The notes: generated by a model from the letters alone, not told the origin. DNA of 64,000 nt from Bacillus sp. es.036 (GCF_002563635.1 NZ_PDIZ01000001.1:1178001-1242000); one strand, 5' to 3'; positions 35,043-44,865 are shown, numbered from the stretch's first letter. Numbers and translations: made by a program.

Positions 35043-36422
35043 ATGGAAACAGCGAGAAAGTATGCTTCACCTAATATCGAAACGAAAGAGGATATCCGAC
35101 CGAAAGAATTTGCTTCTTATTTTGGATATGGGTTTGGGCAGTGTATTAGCTTTGGATTGGTAGGATCTTATATTCTCTTTTTCTATACCGACATTTTAGG
35201 AATATCCGCTGCAGCAGCAAGTATAATTTTCCTTATTGCCAGAACGTGGGATGCAATTAATGATCCGATGATGGCTTCTGTGATGGACACGCTTCATTCA
35301 AGACACGGAAAGTTTCGACCTTATTTAAAGGTCATGCCGTTTTTCGTTGCGATCATCACGATTGTCTGTTTTCTCCCCTTAGATGGACTAAGTCCAACTG
35401 CCAAGTTAATTTATGCGGGTGGCACGTATATCCTTTGGGGTATGATTTATACCGTTTCGGATGTACCGTACTGGTCGCTCTCCTCTGTGATGAGTCAGGA
35501 TGCACAGCAGCGCACGAAATTAATTACGTTTGCGAATATGGGCGTTTTCGCCGGTATTGCTTTATCGCCAGTCTTATTTGTCCCCCTTGCTGAGTGGCTG
35601 GGTGGAGACGATATGGGGCAGGGGTACTTCCTTGCAACAGTGGTGCTCATGGTTTTTGCGCTACCGATCATGCTGAATGGATTTAAAAATACGAAGGAAC
35701 GAGTCAAAGCTCCTAAGACAAAAGTAAAGCTCTCTGATGCAGCACGTGCCATCAAAGCAAACAAACCAATGTTCGCCGTATTAGTCGTTTTCTTTTGCAA
35801 CGTTTTTATGAATATTACTCAAGCCTTAAACGTTTTCTTTTTCACATACAATCTTGGAAGCGCTTCACTCATGTCCATTTTCGGTATTATTAGTTTAGCT
35901 AGCTGTATCGGGTTTTTCATTATCCCAACGCTAGCAAAGCGATTCAAGAAGAAGCATATGCTCATGACGATTGTTGCCCTTGATATTGTCATCCGTGTCA
36001 TCTGGTTTACTGTTGGTTACTCCAGTGTATTTGTTTCCTTTGTATTTATCGCGATCACCATGCTCCTTTACACGGCAACGGGGCCATTAATTTCCTCGAT
36101 GCTAGCAGAAACAATCGAATATACCGAATTGAAAACTGGGAAACGAAATGAAGCAATCATCTTCTCTGGACAAACCTTTACAGGGAAACTATCTGTAGCG
36201 ATTGCGGGTGGTGCGACTGGGCTGATCTTAACATGGATTAACTATCGTCCTAATGAGGCTCAAACTGATTTTACACTTGATATGATGTTTTTCGTTATCG
36301 CGCTATTACCTGCACTAGGTTCACTTATAAGATTAATTGTGATGTATTTTTACTCTTATACAGAAGACGAGTACAATGTAATTGTTGAAAAACTGCACGA
36401 AAGAAAATTGAGAGAGCAATAG
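35043..36422 (+). CDS. GPH-family glycoside:cation symporter
   Basis: A 459-residue transporter with about twelve membrane spans. The GPH signatures are clear: AASIIFLIARTWDAINDPMMASVMD, HGKFRPYL and the later GP-rich loops. Such proteins (MelB, UidB, XynP type) import glycosides with Na+ or H+. Neighbouring glycosidase presumably hydrolyses what it imports. GAGGGGG precedes the ATG. Confidence 0.92.
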   Translation: METARKYASPNIETKEDIRPKEFASYFGYGFGQCISFGLVGSYILFFYTDILGISAAAASIIFLIARTWDAINDPMMASVMDTLHSRHGKFRPYLKVMPFFVAIITIVCFLPLDGLSPTAKLIYAGGTYILWGMIYTVSDVPYWSLSSVMSQDAQQRTKLITFANMGVFAGIALSPVLFVPLAEWLGGDDMGQGYFLATVVLMVFALPIMLNGFKNTKERVKAPKTKVKLSDAARAIKANKPMFAVLVVFFCNVFMNITQALNVFFFTYNLGSASLMSIFGIISLASCIGFFIIPTLAKRFKKKHMLMTIVALDIVIRVIWFTVGYSSVFVSFVFIAITMLLYTATGPLISSMLAETIEYTELKTGKRNEAIIFSGQTFTGKLSVAIAGGATGLILTWINYRPNEAQTDFTLDMMFFVIALLPALGSLIRLIVMYFYSYTEDEYNVIVEKLHERKLREQ

Positions 36423-36432
36423 AATAAGTTCC

Positions 36433-36474
36433 ATAACAGTAGTAGCTCCCTTAGTAGGGGGCTACTACTGTTAT
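36433..36474. promoter_or_regulatory. Long palindrome between transporter and regulator
   Basis: A 14-bp perfect stem ATAACAGTAGTAGC/GCTACTACTGTTAT encloses a short CCC/GGG stem. It has no T-run, and a TATAAT-like element lies at 36489-36494. It may be a terminator that works without a U tract, or the operator for the regulator gene just downstream. Confidence 0.6.
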
Positions 36475-36528
36475 GTCGATAGTTTGTTATAATTGGTCCT
36501 AGGAATAAAAGAGGGAGGTCTGAGTCAT

Positions 36529-37443
36529 TTGAAAAAGTTACAGCTATCTTTTGATAACATGGTGCCAATTAATAAAGCTCTTGCAAATCAAACAAGAGTG
36601 CAAATTCTTAAGTTGCTAAGTGACAAACCATATAATGTGAACGATTTAGCAGAAAAGCTTGGATTGCCTTTTTCGACAACTGCTTCACATGTTAGTAAAT
36701 TAGAAGATGTTGCTCTCATTGCCACCGAGCTAGTACCGGGAAGAGGAACCCAAAAAGTGAGTGCGATGAATTATGATCGCATTGTCGTTGATTTATATAG
36801 TTCGGATGAAAAAAAGGAAGAGCAACAAGTCACCTACGAAATGCCAATAGGGGATTATCTCGACTGCCATGTGGTACCGAATTGTGGAATTGTAGATGAG
36901 AAGGGTTTTATCGGAATGCAGGATGATCCTCGTTCCTTTTATGAACCAGATCGAAAGCAGGCACAGCTCCTGTATTTTAAAGATGGGTATGTGGAGTATC
37001 GCTTTCCAAACCGCATTCCTTATGGCTTTAGAGCAAGTGAGTTAGAAATAAGTGCTGAAATTTGTTCAGAAGCGCCCAATCACAAACTAGATTGGCCATC
37101 TGATATAACGGCATGGGTGAATCATGAAGAAGTTGGAACGTGGACCTCACCAGGTGACTTTGGTGGAGAGAGAGGTCAGTTAACACCTGAATGGTGGCGA
37201 ACCAATTTAACGCAGTATGGGTTGCTAAAGCATTGGAAACTGAATAAGAGTGGTTGTTATATAGATGGTGAGAAAATATCTGATCAAACGATTGATGATT
37301 TTCAGTTGTCTAACTACCCTTACATTGCCTTTCGATTAGGGATAAAAGAAGATGCTGTCAATAGTGGTGGAATGAATTTGTTTGGTCCTAAGTTTGGGAA
37401 TCATGAACAGGGAATTGTGGTTCATATCAAATATGATTCGTGA
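36529..37443 (+). CDS. ArsR-type winged-helix regulator with large C-terminal domain
   Basis: A 304-residue regulator. Residues about 10-80 are an ArsR-like winged helix (LANQTRVQILKLLSDKPYNVNDLAEKLGL then STTASHVSKLEDVALI). The remaining 220 residues are an unusual Trp-, Tyr- and Asp-rich domain (WPSDITAWVNHEEVGTW) that may be a carbohydrate sensor. TTG 36529 is used, after GGGAGG. Proximity to the glycosidase and transporter suggests it controls them. ArsR proteins are normally ~100 residues, so this is a domain fusion. Confidence 0.8.
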   Translation: MKKLQLSFDNMVPINKALANQTRVQILKLLSDKPYNVNDLAEKLGLPFSTTASHVSKLEDVALIATELVPGRGTQKVSAMNYDRIVVDLYSSDEKKEEQQVTYEMPIGDYLDCHVVPNCGIVDEKGFIGMQDDPRSFYEPDRKQAQLLYFKDGYVEYRFPNRIPYGFRASELEISAEICSEAPNHKLDWPSDITAWVNHEEVGTWTSPGDFGGERGQLTPEWWRTNLTQYGLLKHWKLNKSGCYIDGEKISDQTIDDFQLSNYPYIAFRLGIKEDAVNSGGMNLFGPKFGNHEQGIVVHIKYDS

Positions 37444-37647
37444 ATAAATGATAATGCTACGGTTGAAGGTGCAAGATAGTTGAAACTTTTAATCTAGCGC
37501 ATCAAACAATGATCCATCTTACAAAGTGGACTACTTCATTCAAACATTTTTTCTTAGAAAGTAAAATTCCTAGTTCCTTACAATAAATATAAAAAAACAG
37601 TGCCGCTGACTAGTTAAAGAACGATTCATTAGAAAGGCGTGATTTCT

Positions 37648-37890
37648 TTGACTCTTTTAAGAAAAGTGAATTTGTTATTGGCAATCGTAGCAATAGGAAT
37701 GGCTTTCTCTCATTTTTTTATTTTTCCTAACGCGATTTCTAGTCAAGTCTTTATATCATTTTTGTTTGTTATGTTTCTGTTATTTGGAATAGAAAAAATT
37801 AGAGAAGAAAAACAAAATAAAAAAATAGCCAATACATACATTGTTACAGCAGTCATTCTTTTCATTGTGTTAATGACTGATTTATTATAA
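37648..37890 (+). CDS. Small three-span membrane protein (YczI/DUF3953-like)
   Basis: An 80-residue membrane protein with segments LLLAIVAIGMAFSHFFIF, VFISFLFVMFLLFG and IVTAVILFIVLMTDLL, the pattern of small Bacillus proteins of the DUF3953 type. AAAGG lies ten bases before TTG 37648; GTG 37639 is an alternative start. Function unknown. It stands alone between the regulator and the dehydrogenase-like gene. Confidence 0.6.
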   Translation: MTLLRKVNLLLAIVAIGMAFSHFFIFPNAISSQVFISFLFVMFLLFGIEKIREEKQNKKIANTYIVTAVILFIVLMTDLL

Positions 37891-37990
37891 AAAAATATAA
37901 ACTAATGAAAAAGACTGCGCCTCAGAATACACCTTATTTCGCAACTTAGTAAACTATAATTAAATTATGTAAACTAGAAAGGGAGATCAT

Positions 37991-39805
37991 ATGCCCGACT
38001 GGTCCTATCATGTGATATTTAAACCTTTTCTATCAAAATGGTGTCCCGAATTTTCACGAGAGTTTATACATCAGTCCATGAATTGTATTGCTTCACTTCC
38101 AGGTGGACAGCATCTCATTCACTTTTTAGGCAGAGAAGAGGTTTCCGATGAGCTGATGGTTAAGATCGAGGACATTACTTTTCCAGGCTGTGTGGGGCTA
38201 TCTAGCAAAATTGATCCCAGACTTTCTGGTTTAAAAGGATTTAGCCACTTAGGGTTTGGCTGTATTGAAATTGGTCCGATTACGAAAGAGCCATCTGAAA
38301 AATACACAAAACCAACAAGGCTTCAGAATGGAAGTATTGCTCTTTCTAAACAGGGAGAGAGAGCGGGTCTTGTAAAGACCCTTCAACGGTTAGGTCAATC
38401 CAAGCTGGTTCAGCCCGCTATGTTCCAGTTAAGCGGTACAAACGCTGAGCTAATTGAGATCGCTAGAGCTTTAAAACCTTATAACGGTGTTTATGAAATT
38501 GATTATAGTGAAATCGATTTTACGAATATGGATGTGCTGAGGTCCATTCGAGAATGGAAAAGCATTTATATTCGCGTGCCAGGTAATCAAATTGAAAAGG
38601 CTGACTTGCATTCTATTTTTCCATACATAACGGGTGTTGTGATTGATGAAGTGCAAGGTTTGGATACGTTGGCAAATCTTGCGATACATAAGGAAGCGAT
38701 TGTCTATTGTCAAAATGAATATCCTTCATTAAGACTGGTGACCGTGGGTGGAGTGAAAGAGCCAGATGATGCTGTACAGCTATTAAATCATGGTGCTGAT
38801 TTGTTGTTCCTATCGGGTGAATATGTCGAAGTTGGGCCAGGCTTGCCTAAGAGAATTTATGAAGCGATCAACGATGAGAGCGCATTTCAAGAAGAACTTA
38901 GTGGATGGAAAGACTACTTCTTGTTTGGATTATTCATCATGATTGGTGGCTTGATTGCTTTAGTGTTAAGTCTCACTTCGATTGTTTTACCTTATGATGA
39001 AAGCTTCATGCAGCTAACTCGTGAGGAGCTTCTGCTCTTTAATGAACGACTCTTATGGTTTATGGCACATGACCGAATGACGTTAGCTGGAACGATGATT
39101 TCTGGTGGCATTGTTTATATGACGTTGTCTTATTACGGAGTTAAAAACGGTTTGCTGTGGGCGAAGCAGGCGATTGATATTGCGGCAATTATCGGTTTTC
39201 TAGGTATCTTGCTTTTCATTGGCTATGGCTACTTCGATTGGCTACACTTGCTGTTTTGGATTATACTATTACCCTTTTACTTGAGAGGATATGTGAAAAC
39301 GAAAGGGATAAAGAGGACGCCGAAATCACGCAACCGTCGAAATGACCTGGCATGGCGTAAAGGCATTATGGGGCAATTTTGTTTTGTTATGCTTGGATTT
39401 TCATTTGTTCTTGGTGGAGTGATTATTTCTGGAATTGGTGTGGCAGGGGTATTTGTGCCAACGGATTTACAATACATCTGCATGCCAGCGGATCTGATTC
39501 ACTCATTCAATGATCGGTTGATCTCTGTCATCGCCCACGACCGTGCTGGATTCGGAGGAGCGATGATGAGCGTTGGATTGTTAGTGCTAATGTCTGCTCT
39601 CTGGGGCTTCCAATCGGGGAATACCTGGCTATGGTGGATGTTTCTTATAGGAGGTTTACCTGCGTTTGTAGCAGGAATTTATGTACACATCATGATTGGC
39701 TACACGACGTTTATTCACTTGCTACCGGCCTACATCGTTCTTGCGCTATTCTTTGGAGGGTTGTACTTTTCAAAAAGTTATTTGATGGGGAAGTATTCAT
39801 ATTGA
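37991..39805 (+). CDS. Dihydroorotate dehydrogenase-like domain fused to a membrane region
   Basis: A 604-residue protein. Residues 1 to about 300 have the FMN-barrel order of dihydroorotate dehydrogenase (PGCVGLSSKIDP, LGFGCIEIGPIT, then VGGVKEPDDAVQLLNHGADLLFLSG and GPGLPKRIYEAI, the FMN-phosphate site). The catalytic loop motif of true enzymes (N-x-S-C/S-P-N) is not visible, so pyrimidine activity is doubtful. Residues about 315-600 are eight or so membrane spans containing two copies of a unit, RLLWFMAHDRMTLAGTMISGG and RLISVIAHDRAGFGGAMMSVG. GGGAG precedes the ATG. This is not the chromosomal pyrD and I know no function for the fusion. Confidence 0.75.
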   Translation: MPDWSYHVIFKPFLSKWCPEFSREFIHQSMNCIASLPGGQHLIHFLGREEVSDELMVKIEDITFPGCVGLSSKIDPRLSGLKGFSHLGFGCIEIGPITKEPSEKYTKPTRLQNGSIALSKQGERAGLVKTLQRLGQSKLVQPAMFQLSGTNAELIEIARALKPYNGVYEIDYSEIDFTNMDVLRSIREWKSIYIRVPGNQIEKADLHSIFPYITGVVIDEVQGLDTLANLAIHKEAIVYCQNEYPSLRLVTVGGVKEPDDAVQLLNHGADLLFLSGEYVEVGPGLPKRIYEAINDESAFQEELSGWKDYFLFGLFIMIGGLIALVLSLTSIVLPYDESFMQLTREELLLFNERLLWFMAHDRMTLAGTMISGGIVYMTLSYYGVKNGLLWAKQAIDIAAIIGFLGILLFIGYGYFDWLHLLFWIILLPFYLRGYVKTKGIKRTPKSRNRRNDLAWRKGIMGQFCFVMLGFSFVLGGVIISGIGVAGVFVPTDLQYICMPADLIHSFNDRLISVIAHDRAGFGGAMMSVGLLVLMSALWGFQSGNTWLWWMFLIGGLPAFVAGIYVHIMIGYTTFIHLLPAYIVLALFFGGLYFSKSYLMGKYSY

Positions 39806-39852
39806 AGAATTAGAAGTGGATTCTCGATTGTTCAATGGAGTCCTATTTTAAT

Positions 39853-39891
39853 CGGAAGCTGAAGTTCACTTTAGGGTGCTTCGGCTTTTTT
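39853..39891 (+). terminator. Terminator after the dehydrogenase-like fusion
   Basis: AAGCTGAAG pairs with CTTCGGCTT (one G-U), then TTTTTT. Confidence 0.7.
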
Positions 39892-40044
39892 ATATGAATT
39901 ATTTCCTAATTTCATCCTAAAGTCGTAGAGAAGTTCATTCATTGTACTAGCGCTATGACGCTGAAGAAAGCTTAAAATATAAGTATGTCTCAATTAGATT
40001 TTTGGAAGTATCGTGCTTATATATAGTAATTGGAGGGAACGACG

Positions 40045-40449
40045 ATGAAATTTCAAGATTTTAACGCAGTTCAAGTTCGAATAGCTAGGCCGACCGATCA
40101 ATTTGATAAGATTATTCAGTTTTACGAACATGGATTAGGTTTGCAGCGAGTAGCTGAATTCACAGGACATGAAGGATATACGGGCGTGGTATATGGTTTA
40201 CCACAACTATCCTATCAACTAGAGTTCACGTCACATGAAGAAGGTAGCCCTTGCCCTGCTCCTACTGCTGATAACTTGATTGTTTTCTATATTCCAAATG
40301 GAGAAGAGCTGAAAAGCGTAGCAGAAAGGCTTCAACAAATGGGGCATAGGGAGGTAGAACCAGAAAATGTGTATTGGAAAAAGAAAGGATTAACGATTGA
40401 AGATCCTGATGGCTGGAGAGTTGTATTAATGAATACAGAAGGGATTTAA
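40045..40449 (+). CDS. VOC (glyoxalase/bleomycin-resistance) family protein
   Basis: A 134-residue vicinal-oxygen-chelate protein: VQVRIARPTDQFDKIIQFYEHGLGLQRV at the start and IEDPDGWRVVLMN at the end are the paired beta-alpha-beta-beta-beta units. Potential metal ligands are limited, so its activity is unknown. ATG 40045 follows GGAGGG by seven bases. Confidence 0.85.
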   Translation: MKFQDFNAVQVRIARPTDQFDKIIQFYEHGLGLQRVAEFTGHEGYTGVVYGLPQLSYQLEFTSHEEGSPCPAPTADNLIVFYIPNGEELKSVAERLQQMGHREVEPENVYWKKKGLTIEDPDGWRVVLMNTEGI

Positions 40450-40606
40450 ACTTAATCGATACCTAACTTTTAAATTTGTAGTTGGAATCGGGAATGGAAT
40501 AATATGTTAAAATCAATGGTGAAGATAAAAATGATTTATTATATTGAAACTGCTTACACCAAAATTACGTAAAGCGGACACCACGTTAAAAAGGAGGAGA
40601 GCGCAA

Positions 40607-40870
40607 ATGACACCTGTTATCTTAACAATTATAACGGTTACAGCCTTAATTATAGCCACATTTATCGTTTTTCGTAAAAGAAAAGCGGCTGGTTTGACCG
40701 GTATAAGAAGTGCCTTAACACCAATGTTTCTCTTTCTCATTGCGATCGTGAACCTTTTAGCTTACTGGTTTGATTTCATGGGAATGATCAACTGGGTTGC
40801 GATGATGGTTTTTCTCTTACTCGGTGCTTATTTTACTAAGTACACCTTCAAAACTGAAAACAAGACTTAA
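40607..40870 (+). CDS. Small three-span membrane protein, unknown
   Basis: An 87-residue membrane protein with three hydrophobic segments (TPVILTIITVTALIIATFIVF, ALTPMFLFLIAIVNLLAYWF, NWVAMMVFLLLGAYF). ATG 40607 follows AAAAGGAGGAG, much better than any upstream start. No family recognised. A tiny hydrophobic peptide gene follows. Confidence 0.7.
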   Translation: MTPVILTIITVTALIIATFIVFRKRKAAGLTGIRSALTPMFLFLIAIVNLLAYWFDFMGMINWVAMMVFLLLGAYFTKYTFKTENKT

Positions 40871-40904
40871 TCTGTTGTTTGGCTGAAAGGGTGTAAGTAA
40901 TTAT

Positions 40905-40997
40905 ATGCCAAAAAACATTAAACTGGCTCTGATTGTCACAGTGTTCTTAGCTTTGCTCCTTGGAGGAATTTTGATCACTGCATGGATCGATTCATGA
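40905..40997 (+). CDS. Tiny hydrophobic peptide, uncertain
   Basis: A 30-residue frame (MPKNIKLALIVTVFLALLLGG...) with one membrane span. AAAGGGTG lies about 12 bases upstream. It may be a real small membrane peptide co-transcribed with the preceding gene. Support is weak because the frame is so short. Confidence 0.4.
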   Translation: MPKNIKLALIVTVFLALLLGGILITAWIDS

Positions 40998-41045
40998 TCG
41001 GTAAAGTTCTTTTATAACAAATGATTTAGCATGGGGGAAAACAAG

Positions 41046-41558
41046 ATGGAAGTTAGAATACATAGACTTCAAGAAAGTGATGCGGAATCATTGTTTCACT
41101 TTGAGGTCGCAAACAGAAGCTTTTTCAATAAGATGGTCCCAGATCGTGGTGAGGATTATTATAAGTTTGAGACGTTTAACGATAAGCTCGTACAATTAAT
41201 AACTGAGCAATCTCTGGGTTTATCGACCTTTTATCTTGTAAGAGATGAAAATGGCACGATTATAGGAAGAATTAATTTAGTTGATTTTAATCACTCTAAC
41301 CAGAGCGTCGAGCTTGGCTACAGAATTAGTGAAAATCAGTCTGGTAAAGGTATGGCTACATTAGGTGTCAAGCGAGTACTAGATGAGGTCTATCATCAAA
41401 ATAAGATTAAGCACATCTCCGCTAGGACAACGAAAGACAATCTTGCTTCACAAAAAGTACTTGAAAATAATGGTTTTACATACATCTCTACAGATCCAGA
41501 TGAAGTGCTATTGAACGGAGTAAAAGTAAATTTAATTCACTATCGGTGGAGTAAATAA
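41046..41558 (+). CDS. GNAT acetyltransferase, RimJ/RimL-like
   Basis: A 170-residue N-acetyltransferase. GRINLVDFNHSNQSVELGYRISENQSGKG is the acetyl-CoA binding motif A region, and KVLENNGF the usual C-terminal motif. The RimJ/RimL group acetylates ribosomal protein N-termini, amines or antibiotics; target here is unknown. ATG 41046 fits GGGGG spacing better than ATG 41031. Confidence 0.87.
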   Translation: MEVRIHRLQESDAESLFHFEVANRSFFNKMVPDRGEDYYKFETFNDKLVQLITEQSLGLSTFYLVRDENGTIIGRINLVDFNHSNQSVELGYRISENQSGKGMATLGVKRVLDEVYHQNKIKHISARTTKDNLASQKVLENNGFTYISTDPDEVLLNGVKVNLIHYRWSK

Positions 41559-41626
41559 TTAACTTATGCTAAGAAATGACCTGGTATCTTGAAAGTTGTG
41601 AAGCGAAATTAAAAGAGGGGGAAGGA

Positions 41627-42006
41627 ATGAATGTATCAGAAATGCTGTCTATGCAGGCGAGAGGGCTTCCTAATCATGAAGCGATTGTATCGAATGGAAA
41701 GAGAATATCTTAAAGTGAGTGGGATACGGTAGTCAATTAGTTAGCTTCCTCCCTACGATCGCATGTCATCGATCGAGGAGATAAAGTGGTTCTTTATATG
41801 CCGAATACGAAAGAGTTTCTCTTTATTTATTATGCTGTTCAACGAATTGGTGCCCTAGTTGTACCGATTAATGCAAAGCTGATTGCAGCAGAAATCACAA
41901 GCAAGGAAGAAAAACCGTTAAATCGATTGCTGATTGTACTAGTGAAAAAGAGTCCGCAGAGCAGGCGGTTCACTTCTCCCATGAAGCGATTATTACAAAA
42001 AACATA
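41627..42006 (+). pseudogene. Decayed 5' fragment of an acyl-CoA synthetase (AMP-binding enzyme)
   Basis: The first ~125 codons match AMP-forming acyl-CoA synthetases (MNVSEMLSMQARGLPNHEAIV, then DKVVLYMPNTKEFLFIYYAVQRIGALVVPINAKL). There are in-frame stops TAA at 41711 and TAG at 41738, a frame change near 41,910, and the remaining ~400 residues of the enzyme are missing. A good ribosome site (GAGGGGGAAGG) survives. It is a relic. Confidence 0.85.
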
Positions 42007-42015
42007 AGTAAAATA

Positions 42016-42056
42016 AAAAGACCTCACCTTCTTACTTATGAAGGTTGGGGTCTTTT
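42016..42056. terminator. Terminator between the relic and ferritin
   Basis: AAAAGACC/GGTCTTTT and CCTTC/GAAGG pair around a loop, with A- and T-runs at the ends, so it probably serves the convergent ferritin gene too. Confidence 0.8.
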
Positions 42057-42076
42057 GTAGGTTTTAAGTAGAAATT

Positions 42077-42568
42077 TTATCCTGGCTGCCTCTGACCAAG
42101 TTCTTGATCGATCAGTAAGAGTGCGGACGTGTTATCTCCTGCTAATTTCAGCCTTTCGACAATCGTAAGTGCCTGTGCTTCTTCGTCAATCTGTTCGCGT
42201 AGGAAATCCTGAACGATGACGGCCGTTTGCGGATCAATTTTTTTGATGTAGTTATAAGCCTGACGATAAGAATTCGTAACATACTGTTCGTGTTCTAAAA
42301 CTTGCTGGAACGTTTCGAGCGGCGTTCCAAAGTCTGTCGATTGTTCTGGGAGAGCACCTAATTTAACAACGCCATCTTTACCGGCTAAGTAATTAATTAG
42401 AGTAAGAAGATGCGTTCGTTCTTCATCAGATTGAATTCTTAACCAACTGGCCATTCCAGTATAATTCTTTCGATCCAAGTAAGCAGACATCGCTAAATAT
42501 AGCGTGGTTGAAATGTGTTCAATTTGAATCAGTGTGTTTAAAAGTTCTTGAACTTCTTTTTGTACCAT
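42077..42568 (-). CDS. Ferritin
   Basis: A 163-residue non-haem ferritin. Ferroxidase ligands are in place: Glu17 (IQIEHIS), Glu50 and His53 (DEERTHLL), and Glu in EHEQYV. It stores iron as a 24-mer shell. ATG 42568 follows GAGGTG. The gene is monocistronic, between two terminators, and is upstream-adjacent to lexA, sharing its strand. Confidence 0.9.
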   Translation of the reverse strand: MVQKEVQELLNTLIQIEHISTTLYLAMSAYLDRKNYTGMASWLRIQSDEERTHLLTLINYLAGKDGVVKLGALPEQSTDFGTPLETFQQVLEHEQYVTNSYRQAYNYIKKIDPQTAVIVQDFLREQIDEEAQALTIVERLKLAGDNTSALLLIDQELGQRQPG

Positions 42569-42662
42569 TACAATCACCTCATCATCTTACTATCATCACA
42601 AGTTATGAAGATGTGGATTGTCTCGTTACGATTAAGAGAGCGACCTTCAAGTAGTAATCGAT

Positions 42663-42693
42663 CATAAAAAAAAGAAGCGCAATTTGCGCTTCT
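42663..42693 (-). terminator. lexA terminator
   Basis: On the minus strand, stem AGAAGCGCAA/TTGCGCTTCT directly after the lexA stop, followed by eight T. Confidence 0.85.
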
Positions 42694-43312
42694 AGTGGAT
42701 TGAGCGGAAAACACCAACCACTTTACCAAGGATCGAAACATTATCAAGAATGATTGGTTCCATCGATGAGTTTTCCGGCTGAAGTCGGAAGTAGTTGCTT
42801 TCTTTAAAGAAACGTTTTACCGTTGCTTCGCCATCGTCCGTCATCGCAACAACGATGTCTCCGTTATTTGCAGTTGGTTGCTGCTTCACGATAACCATAT
42901 CACCGTTATAAATACCAGCTTCAATCATACTATCCCCTTCGATGACAAGAATGAATGTATGCTCTTCATCCTGAGCGAACTGCTCCGGAAGAGGGAAGTA
43001 CTCTTCAACATTTTCAATCGCTGTGATTGGTTGACCAGCTGTTACTTTACCAATGACAGGAACATTAACCGTGTGCTGACGTGGGATGTCGATCGCTTCA
43101 TCAAGGCCCAACACTTCAATGGCTCTTGGCTTTGTTGGGTCTCTTCTGATATAACCTTTTTTCTCGAGTCTTGCCAGGTGGCCATGGACAGTTGAGCTTG
43201 AAGCAAGTCCAACGGCTTCGCCGATTTCTCTAACAGACGGTGGATAACCTTTTTGTTTTACTTCGACTTTAATAAAGTCCAGAATGTCCTGCTGACGCTT
43301 TGATAGTTTCAT
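42692..43312 (-). CDS. lexA: LexA, SOS repressor
   Basis: A 206-residue repressor. Residues 1-65 are the winged helix ([28 protein letters not shown]). Self-cleavage site is Ala92-Gly93 (VTAGQP), with Ser128 (GDSMIEAG) and Lys166 (ATVKRF) as the catalytic dyad. RecA filaments trigger cleavage. ATG 43312 is used; upstream GTG/ATG starts lie in the operator zone. The promoter carries LexA boxes shared with divergent yneA, giving autoregulation. Confidence 0.97.
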   Translation of the reverse strand: MKLSKRQQDILDFIKVEVKQKGYPPSVREIGEAVGLASSSTVHGHLARLEKKGYIRRDPTKPRAIEVLGLDEAIDIPRQHTVNVPVIGKVTAGQPITAIENVEEYFPLPEQFAQDEEHTFILVIEGDSMIEAGIYNGDMVIVKQQPTANNGDIVVAMTDDGEATVKRFFKESNYFRLQPENSSMEPIILDNVSILGKVVGVFRSIH

Positions 43313-43358
43313 ATTTCTGGCACCTCGTTCCAATCTATCTATTTGTTACTAGTATACC

Positions 43359-43449
43359 AGAATTTTTGTTCGCATACAAACATAAGTTCGAAGTTACTAG
43401 TTGACACGAACAGGGGTTCTGATTATACTAAAAACAGAACAAATATTCG
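43359..43449. promoter_or_regulatory. Divergent lexA/yneA SOS promoter with four LexA boxes
   Basis: Boxes matching CGAAC-N4-GTTCG lie at 43359-43372, 43377-43390, 43407-43420 and 43436-43449. The plus promoter is TTGACA (43401-43406), 17 bases, TATACT (43424-43429), with the third box filling the spacer. The minus promoter is TTGTAT (43379-43374), 17 bases, TATACT (43356-43351), with the first box in its spacer. The four boxes should give tight repression. Confidence 0.9.
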
Positions 43450-43466
43450 TATATGGGGTGATTGGG

Positions 43467-43787
43467 ATGAGAAAGCAAGCTGGGGGCTTGTCTGGAATTG
43501 ATTTTCTTGTCATTATATCTTTTGTAGCTGTGTTAATTATTGTGTTCGTATCTTTGCGAACAGCTGCAGCTGAGGAGTATGATCGGTATACAACGATTCA
43601 ACTGGAGCACGGTGATACGGTTTTAGAAATTGCTGATGAATATCGTTCCGCACATGAATTGTCTGATCAGAAATTTGTTAGCTGGGTTGAAGACGCTAAT
43701 CGCATAGATGCTAATCGAATTACAGCAGGAGATACTCTCATCATCCCTGTTGAAGCGAACGCTACCGCACTTGGGGGTACAGAATAA
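43467..43787 (+). CDS. yneA: YneA, SOS cell-division suppressor
   Basis: A 106-residue membrane-anchored protein: a transmembrane segment (about 12-34, GIDFLVIISFVAVLIIVFVSL) followed by an extracellular LysM domain (about 50-100, EHGDTVLEIADEY ... GDTLIIPV). In B. subtilis it delays division during the SOS response. ATG 43467 follows GGGGTG. It is the first gene of the LexA-controlled yneA-yneB-ynzC operon. Confidence 0.93.
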   Translation: MRKQAGGLSGIDFLVIISFVAVLIIVFVSLRTAAAEEYDRYTTIQLEHGDTVLEIADEYRSAHELSDQKFVSWVEDANRIDANRITAGDTLIIPVEANATALGGTE

Positions 43788-44441
<654 letters not shown>

Positions 44442-44507
44442 ACTTGTCTATGGTAAAAAGATGCGTTAGCATAGAACGTACAAGTTGCAGTAAAGGAGCT
44501 TTTTTAC

Positions 44508-44744
44508 ATGCTTTCTCAAGATAAAATTCAACGAATTAACGAGCTATCTCGTAAATCAAAAGAGTCATCTTTAACAGATGCTGAGAAAAAAGAACAAAAA
44601 GATCTTCGTCAGGAATATCTGGCAAGCCTTCGTTCTTCTTTTAGTAACCAGCTTCACTCCATCAAAGTTGTGGATGAAGAAGGCACAGACGTAACGCCTG
44701 AAAAATTAAAAGAAAGCAAGAAAAATCGCGGCTTTCTTCAGTAA
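44508..44744 (+). CDS. ynzC: YnzC, DUF896 protein
   Basis: A 78-residue helical-hairpin protein (RINELSRKSKESSLTDAEKKEQKDLRQEYL) typical of DUF896. It ends the SOS operon. AAAGGAG precedes the ATG. Function unknown. Confidence 0.93.
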   Translation: MLSQDKIQRINELSRKSKESSLTDAEKKEQKDLRQEYLASLRSSFSNQLHSIKVVDEEGTDVTPEKLKESKKNRGFLQ

Positions 44745-44789
44745 AAAATAGCCTAATTTTGCATTTAGCAAAATTAGGCTATTTTTATG
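44744..44789 (+). terminator. Terminator of the yneA operon
   Basis: A 19-bp stem AAAAATAGCCTAATTTTGC paired with its complement, loop ATTTA, T5 run. Confidence 0.92.
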
Positions 44790-44865
44790 GTTGCAATTTT
44801 TCAAATATTCGTTATACTGTACTATAACAAGATGTACTAATACAAAAACGGAGAGGGCGGATAAG

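Noticed and set aside
41711-41740. In-frame stops in the acyl-CoA synthetase relic as possible recoding
   Set aside because: The stops are TAA and TAG, not UGA, and the gene also has a frame change and missing 3' end. It is plain decay.
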